Assembly: GCA_012522285.1 (NCBI GenBank)
Contig: JAAYKS010000313.1
Span: 1 to 7,468 of the forward strand
Length of the DNA: 7,468 nucleotides
Source: Clostridiaceae bacterium
GTDB lineage: Bacteria > Bacillota > Clostridia > Saccharofermentanales > UBA5734
Direction: 5' to 3'
Under the pieces are notes generated by a model. The model did no database searches. It worked only from the letters and a program-made list of their open reading frames with translations, and was not told the origin of the DNA. Shown here in pieces: positions 1 through 6,485 of this stretch. The first letter of the stretch is position 1. Every line of letters begins with the position of its first letter. The translations under genes were made by a program, and so were the position numbers.

Positions 1-193
1 CATCGTGGGAGGCGTGGACGGAGGCGCGCTCGACAGCATGCTGTTCTACACCCTGTACCTGTACAACCTGGGTTTTGTGTACTACAAGATGGGCCTGGCC
101 TCCGCGATGGCCTGGATCCTGATGATAGTGATCGCGGTGTTCACGGTGATCGTGTTGCGTTCGACCAGCAAAATCACCTATTACAGCGAGTAG
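1..193 (+). CDS. Sugar ABC transporter permease, MalF/UgpA type (C-terminal fragment)
   Basis: This is the last 63 codons of a gene that starts before the window. The frame is open from base 2 and ends at TAG 191-193. The fragment begins with a VGGVDGGALDS stretch, which resembles the LTxGGPxxxT segment of MalF/UgpA-type permeases. A YTLYLYNLGFVYYKMGLASA section follows, like the family's Y-x-Y-xx-AF-xxxxxG-xASA signature. A final hydrophobic membrane segment (WILMIVIAVFTVIVL) and a short tail ending ITYYSE close the protein, as is usual for this subunit. It should pair with the permease 12 bases downstream as the two membrane subunits of a carbohydrate importer. The EAA cytoplasmic loop lies upstream and cannot be checked. 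The family call is firm; the substrate is not known. Confidence 0.88.
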   Translation, partial: IVGGVDGGALDSMLFYTLYLYNLGFVYYKMGLASAMAWILMIVIAVFTVIVLRSTSKITYYSE

Positions 194-205
194 GGGGGCA
201 AGGAT

Positions 206-1048
206 ATGGTGGGACAAAAGAAACTCTATCGCACAGTCCTGTTCCTCTTTGTGCTGCTGGGCGCTACCGTGATGCTTTACCCGCTGCTGTGGATGATCGC
301 GAGTTCTTTCAAGCCGGAACTCATGATCTTCAAAGACAAAAGCCTGATCATCCGGGAGTTTACGGTCGAGCACTACATCCGCGGCTGGAAAGGGGTGTCC
401 GGGACCGGGTTTTTGGATTATCTGCTCAACTCATTCAAGGTGGTCATCCCAGTTGTCATCGGGAATATCCTCTCTTGCTCCATGGTGGGATTTGCGATCG
501 CGCGCCTCAAGTTTCCGGGCAAGAACATCGTGTTCTACATCATCCTCCTGACGATGATGCTCCCGATGCACGCGACTTTGATCCCGCGGTATGTGCTATT
601 TCTCAACCTGGACTGGATCGACTCCTACAAACCGCTGACCGTGCCGAGCTTCTTTGCGGTACAGGGCTTTTTCTGTTACTTGTTCATCCAGTTCATGCGT
701 GGCATCCCGAGCGATATGGACCAGGCTGCGACGGTCGACGGATGCGGACCGGTCAAAATTTACCTCAAGATCATCGTCCCGCTGACCACGCCGGCCTTTA
801 TCACCACCGCGATCTTTTCTTTCATCTGGACCTATGACGACTTCTTCTCACAGCTGATCTACATCAGCGCGCCGACCAAATTTACCGTCGCGCTCGCGTT
901 GCGCCAGTACACCGAAGCACTGGAGCTCTCTGCGTTCGGAGTGCTGTTTGCGATGTCTTCGGTCTCCTTGATCCCGATTTTCGTCTTCTTTATCACGAGC
1001 CAGAAATATCTGGTCGAAGGGATCGTCACATCCGGTATGAAGGGTTGA
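206..1048 (+). CDS. Sugar ABC transporter permease, MalG/UgpE type
   Basis: This 280-residue inner-membrane subunit of a carbohydrate importer has the usual family length. Six hydrophobic segments are visible at about residues 10-31, 72-97, 107-127, 142-164, 192-213 and 244-265. The cytoplasmic EAA loop that docks on the ATPase lies between segments 4 and 5 (about 170-193). It reads QAATVDGCG followed by IVPL, against the family's EAAxxDGAx...ILPL, so the Glu is Gln173 and the Ala after DG is Cys180. The C-terminus (QKYLVEGIVTSGMKG) closely matches the family ending QKxxVxGLTxGAVKG. The ATG at 206 sits 12 bases after the previous stop, with a G-rich stretch (193-198) as a possible ribosome site. 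The GTG at 209 is an alternative start behind AAGGA (200-204). No ATPase gene is in the window; a shared MsmK-like ATPase elsewhere is an inference. Confidence 0.95.
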   Translation: MVGQKKLYRTVLFLFVLLGATVMLYPLLWMIASSFKPELMIFKDKSLIIREFTVEHYIRGWKGVSGTGFLDYLLNSFKVVIPVVIGNILSCSMVGFAIARLKFPGKNIVFYIILLTMMLPMHATLIPRYVLFLNLDWIDSYKPLTVPSFFAVQGFFCYLFIQFMRGIPSDMDQAATVDGCGPVKIYLKIIVPLTTPAFITTAIFSFIWTYDDFFSQLIYISAPTKFTVALALRQYTEALELSAFGVLFAMSSVSLIPIFVFFITSQKYLVEGIVTSGMKG

Positions 1049-1073
1049 GCGGAGTTAAACAGGAGGTGATTAT
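1045..1073 (+). promoter_or_regulatory. Possible sigma70-type promoter for the binding-protein gene
   Basis: TTGAGC (1045-1050, 4 of 6 matches to TTGACA) and GATTAT (1068-1073, 4 of 6 to TATAAT) are separated by exactly 17 bases. Transcription would start near 1080 and give a leader of about 125 bases before the lipoprotein ATG. A separate promoter would fit the usual excess of binding protein over permeases. The -35 overlaps the stop codon of the preceding gene and the -10 overlaps a Shine-Dalgarno-like string. The match is weak and could be chance. Confidence 0.25.
1061..1070 (+). promoter_or_regulatory. Perfect Shine-Dalgarno string with no standard start codon behind it
   Basis: AGGAGGTGAT is a ten-base exact complement to the 3' end of 16S rRNA, but no ATG, GTG or TTG follows at normal spacing. 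The next real gene starts at 1205 with its own site. The frame beginning ATT at 1069 stays open for 48 codons to TAG 1213-1215, overlapping the lipoprotein start, but it lacks a recognised initiator and its product resembles nothing I know. The string may be a relic, a ribosome standby site or part of a leader structure. Confidence 0.5.
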
Positions 1074-1080
1074 CGGCACC

Positions 1081-1140
1081 GCATCCCACAGCCAAGACGA
1101 ACAAGCATCCCGTCGCATCGGCCGGCCGGGCCCGCATCCC
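1081..1140 (+). repeat. Three GCATCCC direct repeats in the leader
   Basis: GCATCCC occurs at 1081-1087, 1105-1111 and 1134-1140, with start-to-start distances of 24 and 29 bases. A related GCATCGG lies at 1116-1122. Between them are two self-complementary octamers, GGCCGGCC (1120-1127) and CGGGCCCG (1127-1134). Repeats in a leader can be operator half-sites, but the spacing is irregular and the sequence is GC-rich, so chance is plausible. Confidence 0.3.
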
Positions 1141-1193
1141 GAAAGCCCGCGCCACGTGAATCCGGACGTAAGGCACAACAGCCCCATTACAAA

Positions 1194-1199
1194 AGGAGG
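1194..1199 (+). promoter_or_regulatory. Ribosome binding site of the binding-protein gene
   Basis: AGGAGG lies five bases before the ATG at 1205, inside AAAAGGAGGA. It fixes the start of the lipoprotein and is one of the strongest sites in the window, fitting a highly made periplasmic-type binding protein. Confidence 0.85.
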
Positions 1200-1204
1200 A
1201 AACC

Positions 1205-2593
1205 ATGAAGGCTAGGAAAACCATTGCTCTGACCCTGATCCTGACCCTGTTGCTCGGGGTTGCGGTCGCCTGCGACGGCGGCGGTACTACCACGCCGGCT
1301 GTGACCACCAAAGCGCCGGGCACCACACCGGTCGGCACCACCGCACCCACAACCGCCGGCACCACTGCACCGCCCGAACCCTACGAGCTTTCCGTCGCCT
1401 GGTGGGGCGGGGAAGCGCGCCACAAAAAGACCCTCGACATGATCGACGCCTATATGGCCGACTTCCCGTATGTGACGGTCGTCAGTACCTATGCCGCCTA
1501 TACGGACTACTGGACCAAGATGGCGACGCTGGCCGCGGGCCGCAATATGCCCGACGTGTACCTGGTACAGCTGACCTACGTCGGCGACTATGCCTCCAAA
1601 GGGCTGATGCGCCCGCTCCAGGATCTCGTCGACGCCGGCAAGATCGATGTCTCCAACTTTACGCCCGGCGCGCTCAACGGCTCGTCGTATGACGGAAAAC
1701 TGGTCGGGATCACCCTGGGCGACACCGCCAGCACGATCGTCTACAACAAGACCTTGATCGAAAGTGTCGGTTACGCACTGCCCAAGGACCAGATGACCTG
1801 GACCGAGTACTCGACCTATCTCAAAGGGCTCGCTGAAAAACTGCCGGAGGGCGTCTATGCGTCCGATCTCGGCTGCCGTCACGAACACACGATCGAGAAC
1901 TTCGCCCGCCAGATGGACTTCTACGGCATCACGAGCGAAGACGGAAAATCGTTGGGCTACACCAAAGAAGCCCTGACGGAATATCTCAACTTCCATTATG
2001 ATATGTTCGAGGCCGGCTGCATGCCGCCGCTGGAAGTCATGATCGAAGACCGTTCGAAGCAGTGGGGCGACTCCCTGTCCGGCAACGGCAAGATCGCGGT
2101 CTGGAACACCAACGTGAACCAGGGCAAGATCTTCCAGGCCAGCATCGAAGACGAGCTGGGCATGGCCCGTCCGATCGTCGCGGACGACGCGGTCAACCAG
2201 TACGTCGAAGCCGCGGTCTGCTCCACCTGGGCGATCTCCGGCAACACGGAAAAAGTGGACGAAGCCGCCCATTTCATCAACGCGATGGTCAACGACTGGG
2301 ATCTCCAGAAGATCTACGACATGGACATCGGCGTGCCCGGATCCACCGCGATCCAGGAAGAGCTGATCAATCTGCTGGATCTTACCAAGCCGGTCGACCA
2401 GATGAAGAAGCGCGAGATTGAACTGATGCGCGACATCCTCAACACGACCATCCCGTTCAACGGACGCCCCGCGGGCTATCCGACGGCGGTCGACGATCTG
2501 TACAAGAAGATCGACGAGATCCTGTATGGCAACATGACGGTCGAGGAAGCGGTCGAAGCACACTTTGCAGCGATGGCAAGCCTACTCAAATAA
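1205..2593 (+). CDS. Extracellular solute-binding lipoprotein, family 1 (carbohydrate ABC transporter)
   Basis: This 462-residue protein is the ligand-capturing part of the importer formed with the two upstream permeases. Residues 1-22 form a signal peptide (MKARK then a Leu-rich core). Cys23 follows Ala-Val-Ala and is the likely lipidated residue, so the protein would be anchored to the outer face of the membrane; the -3 Ala is less usual than Leu. Residues about 27-59 are a Thr/Pro/Ala/Gly tether, typical of Gram-positive binding proteins. The ligand domain begins at about 60 with YELSVAWWGGEARHKKTLDMI, the family 1 opening strand and helix, followed by the WTKMATLAAGRNMPDVYLV segment. Late features (FINAMVND, and a GVP turn before an ELI helix) also fit the family. 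The order permease-permease-binding protein reverses the more common layout. The ligand cannot be read from sequence; an oligosaccharide or glycoside is inferred from the downstream GH2 gene. Confidence 0.95.
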   Translation: MKARKTIALTLILTLLLGVAVACDGGGTTTPAVTTKAPGTTPVGTTAPTTAGTTAPPEPYELSVAWWGGEARHKKTLDMIDAYMADFPYVTVVSTYAAYTDYWTKMATLAAGRNMPDVYLVQLTYVGDYASKGLMRPLQDLVDAGKIDVSNFTPGALNGSSYDGKLVGITLGDTASTIVYNKTLIESVGYALPKDQMTWTEYSTYLKGLAEKLPEGVYASDLGCRHEHTIENFARQMDFYGITSEDGKSLGYTKEALTEYLNFHYDMFEAGCMPPLEVMIEDRSKQWGDSLSGNGKIAVWNTNVNQGKIFQASIEDELGMARPIVADDAVNQYVEAAVCSTWAISGNTEKVDEAAHFINAMVNDWDLQKIYDMDIGVPGSTAIQEELINLLDLTKPVDQMKKREIELMRDILNTTIPFNGRPAGYPTAVDDLYKKIDEILYGNMTVEEAVEAHFAAMASLLK

Positions 2594-2670
2594 CCAGAGG
2601 ACCGGAGGCGCAAGGAGCGGGTGGTGGGCCGATGCCGATCGCGCCCTCCTAGACCCACATCAACCCAGAC

Positions 2671-2678
2671 GGGAGGGA
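2671..2678 (+). promoter_or_regulatory. Ribosome binding site that decides the PPC protein start
   Basis: GGGAGGGA ends three bases before the ATG at 2682. The same frame is open further upstream, back into the lipoprotein gene, but the upstream ATG at 2565 has no comparable site and would add 39 residues unlike the domain. The start at 2682 is therefore preferred. Confidence 0.75.
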
Positions 2679-2681
2679 CAC

Positions 2682-3113
2682 ATGAATAAATTTGTCACGG
2701 AGGGACTCGGGAGGACCTTGGTCATCGAGTTGGACCGCGGTGAAAAGATCGTCGAAGGCATCTGTGCCGCACTCGAAGAGGCCGGGATCAAAAACGCGAT
2801 CGTCGGCAGTGTGGTCGGTTCAGTGCAAAAGCTCGTCTACCATCGGCCGACGGACATGGGTGCCGCGGCGGCGGACGAGATGGTGGTCGTCGAACAGCCG
2901 ATGGAAATCGGTTCGCTGACCGGCTCGGTGTTCGACGGCGCCGCGCACTTCCACTTTGTCGCGGCCGATCCGACGCAGACCTACTGCGGCCACTTGGAGC
3001 CCGGGTCGGAAACGATGTATTTGCTCGAAGTCACGATGGTCGAGATCACCGGCTGCAACCTGGAGCGCCGGACCACCCCGGAGAAAGTCAAAAAACTCTT
3101 TGAAAAAGAATAA
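2682..3113 (+). CDS. PPC/DUF296-domain protein
   Basis: This 143-residue protein consists almost entirely of one PPC (plant and prokaryote conserved, DUF296) domain, the normal size for stand-alone bacterial members. Visible family features are LDRGEKIVEGICAALEEAGI (residues 17-36), the GSVVGSVQKLVY strand pair (42-53), EIGSLTGSV (75-83), AHFHFVAAD (88-96), GHLEPGS (103-109) and the closing LLEVTMVEI (114-122). His89, His91 and His104 correspond to the three histidines that bind a metal in prokaryotic members (family knowledge). Plant members pair this domain with AT-hooks and bind DNA; no AT-hook or other DNA-binding tail is seen here. The bacterial function is not established. Its place between the importer lipoprotein and the GH2 enzyme suggests a role in the same sugar pathway, either as a metal-dependent small-molecule enzyme or as a ligand sensor. 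That role is inference; the domain call is strong. Confidence 0.9.
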   Translation: MNKFVTEGLGRTLVIELDRGEKIVEGICAALEEAGIKNAIVGSVVGSVQKLVYHRPTDMGAAAADEMVVVEQPMEIGSLTGSVFDGAAHFHFVAADPTQTYCGHLEPGSETMYLLEVTMVEITGCNLERRTTPEKVKKLFEKE

Positions 3114-3153
3114 TCACAGAAAGGCATAGACCCAAATTCAATGAGAATCCGAT

Positions 3154-3159
3154 AGGAGG
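3154..3159 (+). promoter_or_regulatory. Ribosome binding site that supports a TTG start
   Basis: AGGAGG lies eight bases before TTG 3168, the ideal distance. In-frame ATG codons at 3177 and 3180 would be 17 and 20 bases away, too far for this site. The GH2 gene therefore probably starts with TTG, which adds three residues compared with ATG 3177. Confidence 0.7.
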
Positions 3160-3167
3160 ACAAGGCC

Positions 3168-5399
3168 TTGTACAAGATGATGCCCGATCTTCCGCCCCTC
3201 TGTCTCAACGGGACGTGGAAGTATGTGCTCGACGAGACCGATACCGGGCGTGAAAAAGAATACTTCGCGGGAAAGACCGACTTTTCCGCGTGGAAGGACA
3301 TGGCCATCCCGAACAACTGGTACCTGACCGAAGTAGGGGACTACTTTGGCACCGTCTGGTTTCAGACCTCGTTTCGGGTGCCCGCGCATTTTGCGGGCAA
3401 ACGGCTTTATGTGCGTTTCGCCGCGGTCGACTATTATGCCGATGTGTGGCTCAACGGCGTGTTCCTCGGATCGCACGAGGGCATGTTCAATCCCTTTGAG
3501 TTCGATGTCACCGACGTGGTGCGGATGGACGGGGACAACCTGCTGGTCGTCCGCGACAACGCCCCGCGTGCCAACGCGGAGTACAAACTCGCGGTCGACT
3601 CGGAAAACCCGCTCTCCAAAGACTACAAACGCCACCAGGCCGTCGACATCGATCTGGTCAAAGGACACATGATCGACTGTATGCACAAGCCGGGGTCCAT
3701 GACCAAGTTCCGCGGCGACGGCAACACTGGCGGCATCTGGGACGTCGTCACCCTGCTTGCGCGCGAGGCGGTCCACATCGAGTATGTCAAGATTTTCACC
3801 CGCGTGGTCAAGAAAAAGGACTGGGCGGGCGACCAGCGCGACAAATACGACGGCACCGGACTCGTGGCCGCGGATGTGCGGATCCTCAACACCTCCGACA
3901 AAGTGATCGCGACCGATCTGTCCATGGCCATCCGTCCTTACAACTTTGAGGAAGACTACGAGGGACTCCGCACCCGCGCGGTGGTGCTGCAGCCGGGCCT
4001 CAACACCTTCAAGCTCGTGATCACGGTGCCCGACGCCAAACTGTGGTGGACCTGGGACTTTGGCAAGCCCAACATGTATACCGCCCAGTTCAAGGTGATG
4101 GACGATACCATCACGCAGAACTTTGGGATCAAGGAAGTCGAACACGACGAAAAGACCGGGTTGTGGGCGCTCAACGGCAAGCGCATTTTCCTCCGCGGCA
4201 TGCGCTACATCTCCGGCCAGTGGATGAGCGTCGCCAATCCGGACATGTGGAAAGACGACCTCGGCAAGATGCTCGACATGAACATCAACTCCATCCGCGT
4301 CGGCAGCCACGTCGAAAAGGACGGACTGTACACGATGTGCGACGAGATGGGCTACCTGATGTGGCAGGTGTTCCCGCTCCACTATTGCGTCAGCGACTCG
4401 GACGATTTCATCGAGCGCGCGTCCGAGATGATCCGCGAGATGGGCGAGATGCTGACCAACCACGCCTGCATGGGGATGTGGTCCACCTTCAAAGAGCCCG
4501 AAATCTACAACTTCACCGAGCGCCCCAACAACTTCTTCCGCCTGTGCGAGGTGCTCAAGGAAACGCTCGGCACGGTCGACCCGACCCGCTGGATCCACAA
4601 AGGCGACTACCGCGAAGGGGTCCAGAACATCATGATCGGGTGCTGCCAGCCGGGCGATCTCGACCTGCATCAGGTGATCTTCCAGCCCAACATCGTCGAA
4701 TTCGGCGCGGCTTCGATCCCCTGCCTCGAGACCCTCAAGACCTTCATCCCCGAGGACAAACTCTGGCCGCCGCACTGGGATACCTGGGAATACTGGGGCC
4801 TGTTCTACGACCTGACGTTCAAATACGGCAAAGTAGAGATGGGCAGCACATTGCAGGAGTTCATCGACAACACCCAGAACTACGAAGCCAAGGTCGTCAA
4901 GGAGCAGATCGAAATGCTGCGGCAGCGCAAATACCAGCCGGTCGGCTCGATGTACCTCTATTACTGGTCGGATCCGGTCGCGATGATCGGTTCCGGACTG
5001 CTGGACTACTACCGCCGCCCCTACAAGGTTTACGACTCGATGAAGTCGGTGTACACCCCGGTCCTGATCAGCTTTGAGTGGACCGCTGCCCCCTACATCA
5101 TCGGGCGGGACAAAATCTTCCACCCCGCGACCGACTTTGTCGGCAAGGTGTGGGTCACCAACGACTGGGACGCCGTCAAGGACGCGCAGGTGGAGTGGTC
5201 GATCGTGGAGAAAGCGACCGGAACCGTCGCCTGCTCGCATGCGTTCGTCTCCAACCTCGACGCGGACTCCAATGTCGTGATCGACCACATCGTATGGCCG
5301 ATTCCGGCGGACGCGCGCGGAGAGTACGTCGTACGGATGAAAGTCTCGGACGGTGGCAAAGTACTGTCCGAAAACGACACTGACATCATCGTCCGCTGA
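3168..5399 (+). CDS. Glycoside hydrolase family 2 enzyme (beta-mannosidase/beta-glucuronidase-like)
   Basis: This 743-residue enzyme has the GH2 domain order. A sugar-binding jelly roll spans about 10-200 (LNGTWKYVLDE, the YFGTVWFQTSFRVP strand, ADVWLNGVFLGSHEGMF, GNTGGIWDVV). An immunoglobulin-like domain spans about 203-315, a TIM barrel about 325-620 and a final beta-sandwich about 630-743. The barrel carries NHACMGMW (431-438) followed by Glu443 in FKEPE, the expected acid/base. Glu511 in VEFGA is the expected nucleophile, 68 residues later. The LLDYYRRPYKVYDSMKSVY and PVLISFEW segments (611-637) match the end of the barrel in the beta-mannosidase branch. The Asn normally before the acid/base Glu is Lys442. 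There is no signal peptide, so it acts in the cytoplasm on an imported substrate. It probably removes a beta-linked mannosyl, glucuronyl, galactosyl or related unit by retaining hydrolysis. The exact sugar is unknown, and loss of ordinary hydrolase activity is possible. Confidence 0.92.
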   Translation: MYKMMPDLPPLCLNGTWKYVLDETDTGREKEYFAGKTDFSAWKDMAIPNNWYLTEVGDYFGTVWFQTSFRVPAHFAGKRLYVRFAAVDYYADVWLNGVFLGSHEGMFNPFEFDVTDVVRMDGDNLLVVRDNAPRANAEYKLAVDSENPLSKDYKRHQAVDIDLVKGHMIDCMHKPGSMTKFRGDGNTGGIWDVVTLLAREAVHIEYVKIFTRVVKKKDWAGDQRDKYDGTGLVAADVRILNTSDKVIATDLSMAIRPYNFEEDYEGLRTRAVVLQPGLNTFKLVITVPDAKLWWTWDFGKPNMYTAQFKVMDDTITQNFGIKEVEHDEKTGLWALNGKRIFLRGMRYISGQWMSVANPDMWKDDLGKMLDMNINSIRVGSHVEKDGLYTMCDEMGYLMWQVFPLHYCVSDSDDFIERASEMIREMGEMLTNHACMGMWSTFKEPEIYNFTERPNNFFRLCEVLKETLGTVDPTRWIHKGDYREGVQNIMIGCCQPGDLDLHQVIFQPNIVEFGAASIPCLETLKTFIPEDKLWPPHWDTWEYWGLFYDLTFKYGKVEMGSTLQEFIDNTQNYEAKVVKEQIEMLRQRKYQPVGSMYLYYWSDPVAMIGSGLLDYYRRPYKVYDSMKSVYTPVLISFEWTAAPYIIGRDKIFHPATDFVGKVWVTNDWDAVKDAQVEWSIVEKATGTVACSHAFVSNLDADSNVVIDHIVWPIPADARGEYVVRMKVSDGGKVLSENDTDIIVR

Positions 5400-5414
5400 C
5401 AAACGGTGCAGAAT

Positions 5415-5450
5415 GCCGTCCCCCGTTCGGCCCGGCCGGGCGGGGGCGGC
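5415..5450 (+). terminator. GC-rich hairpin between GH2 and oxidoreductase genes (weak terminator or processing site)
   Basis: GCCGTCCCCCG (5415-5425) pairs with CGGGGGCGGC (5441-5450), giving ten G-C pairs with one bulged T at 5419 and a 15-base loop that contains CCCGGCCGGG. TTCTCC follows rather than a T-run, so full intrinsic termination is doubtful. It sits 15 bases after the GH2 stop and 21 bases before the next ATG, close to that gene's ribosome site. It could partly end transcription, shield the upstream mRNA from 3' decay, or lower translation of the next gene. Pairing is read by eye. Confidence 0.5.
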
Positions 5451-5456
5451 TTCTCC

Positions 5457-5463
5457 GGAAAGG
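5457..5463 (+). promoter_or_regulatory. Ribosome binding site that decides the oxidoreductase start
   Basis: GGAAAGG lies eight bases before ATG 5472. The same frame also offers an ATG-less extension upstream to about 5406, but that would translate straight through the hairpin and add Pro/Gly/Arg-rich residues ahead of a Rossmann strand that should begin at the N-terminus. The start at 5472 is preferred. Confidence 0.7.
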
Positions 5464-5471
5464 CAAGATTC

Positions 5472-6485
5472 ATGATTCGGACAGCGATCATCGGCGCCGG
5501 CGGCATCGCGGTCAAGCATGCACAGGCGATCAACAGAATACCCGAACTGGACGTGGCGGGGGTACTCGACCCCAACCCGGAACGCGCACGCGTGATCGCA
5601 GACTTGTGCGGTTCGCGACCGATCTCCTCCCTCGACGAGGTGCTCGGAAAGATTGACATGATCTACTTGCTCACCCCGCCCTCCAAACGGGTCGCCTATG
5701 CCGAAACTGCGATGCGCGCGGGCAAGCACGTCCTGTGCGAAAAACCGCTGGCGGTATCTCTCGAGGACGCCTGTGCGATCCGTGATCTCGCGGAGCAGAC
5801 AGGCGTCCTGTTCATGACCGCATTCAACATGCGGTTCCGGCCGGGATACCGGATGCTGCAAGACGACGTGTTGTCGGGGCGGCTGGGCGAGATCATCAGC
5901 GTGTGGAGCCACCGCGTCGGGCCGGGTTCCGGGTTCGGAACCCCGCTGGGGGACTCCTGGCGGACCGATCCGGACCTGGTCTGCGGGATGGCGATCGCGT
6001 CGCTCTCGCACGACATCGACATGTTCCGGGGATTGGGGGTCGAAATCGAAATGGTTGCGGCCCGCGTCCAGGGGGTCAAACCCGAACTACCGGCGTTCGA
6101 CAACAACGCGCAGGTGGTACTGGGACTTGCGGGCGGGCGCGCGGGCGTCATCAACGCCAGTTGGTCTGCGCATCTGCCCACGAGCTCGCGCGGCGTCGTC
6201 GGAACCCGGGGGACTGCTCTGATCCGGGGCGACGGATTCTTTGATTTTGTCGAACACCGGATCCGGAACGACGAGATGGAATACCCGCGCTCGACCTGGC
6301 TGAACGACCTGTTCGACGCGGAATCCTACTACACGGAAAACCGCCACTTTGCGGACTGTGTTCTCCAGCGAGTTCAGCCGGATGTCACCGCGGACAACGG
6401 GGTAGAGGCCCTCAGGGTCTCGCTCGCGATCCTGGATTCCAGCCGGACCGGCCAGACCGTGCAGATCGTGAGATCCTCGTCATGA
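5472..6485 (+). CDS. Gfo/Idh/MocA-family NAD(P)-dependent oxidoreductase
   Basis: This 337-residue enzyme has the usual family length. An N-terminal Rossmann fold starts immediately (RTAIIGAGGIAVKHA; nucleotide loop G8-A-G-G-I-A13). Next come VLDPNPERA (31-39) with Asp33 at the end of the second strand, suggesting preference for NAD, then LLTPP (66-70) and HVLCEKPLA (86-94) with the hallmark EKP and catalytic Lys91. The second half is the mixed alpha/beta domain that binds the sugar (LGEIISVWSHRVG, SHDIDMFRGLG, and a HFADCVL helix near 292-298). His180 matches the catalytic His of inositol-dehydrogenase-like members, but the position four before it, usually Asp, is Ala176. The likely role is oxidation of a hydroxyl on a sugar, inositol or glycoside in the cytoplasm. 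It overlaps the next gene by ATGA, so the two are probably co-translated and act in sequence. The substrate is not predictable. Confidence 0.93.
   Translation: MIRTAIIGAGGIAVKHAQAINRIPELDVAGVLDPNPERARVIADLCGSRPISSLDEVLGKIDMIYLLTPPSKRVAYAETAMRAGKHVLCEKPLAVSLEDACAIRDLAEQTGVLFMTAFNMRFRPGYRMLQDDVLSGRLGEIISVWSHRVGPGSGFGTPLGDSWRTDPDLVCGMAIASLSHDIDMFRGLGVEIEMVAARVQGVKPELPAFDNNAQVVLGLAGGRAGVINASWSAHLPTSSRGVVGTRGTALIRGDGFFDFVEHRIRNDEMEYPRSTWLNDLFDAESYYTENRHFADCVLQRVQPDVTADNGVEALRVSLAILDSSRTGQTVQIVRSSS

Noticed and set aside
1187..2563. A 458-codon minus-strand open frame opposite the binding-protein gene.
   Set aside because: Same compositional shadow; the sense strand has a signal peptide, lipobox, tether and family motifs.
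2565..2681. Upstream extension of the PPC gene to an ATG inside the lipoprotein gene.
   Set aside because: The extra residues are low in domain character, and a good ribosome site is placed at ATG 2682, where the domain begins.
2594..2681. Possible terminator between the lipoprotein and PPC genes (AGGAG with CTCCT, GGGC with GCCC).
   Set aside because: The pairing is broken by several mismatches and no T-run follows; too weak to call.
4043..5077. A 344-codon plus-strand open frame in another frame inside the GH2 gene.
   Set aside because: Arg- and Pro-rich translation without domain features, fully inside a gene whose motifs run continuously through this stretch.
3138..6011. A 957-codon open frame on the minus strand spanning the GH2 gene, the hairpin and half of the oxidoreductase gene.
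   Set aside because: It is rich in Arg, Val, Asp, His and Gly in the pattern expected from reading GC-rich genes backwards, shows no domain I recognise, and opposes two well-supported genes. Its length reflects avoidance of TTA, CTA and TCA codons in the sense genes.
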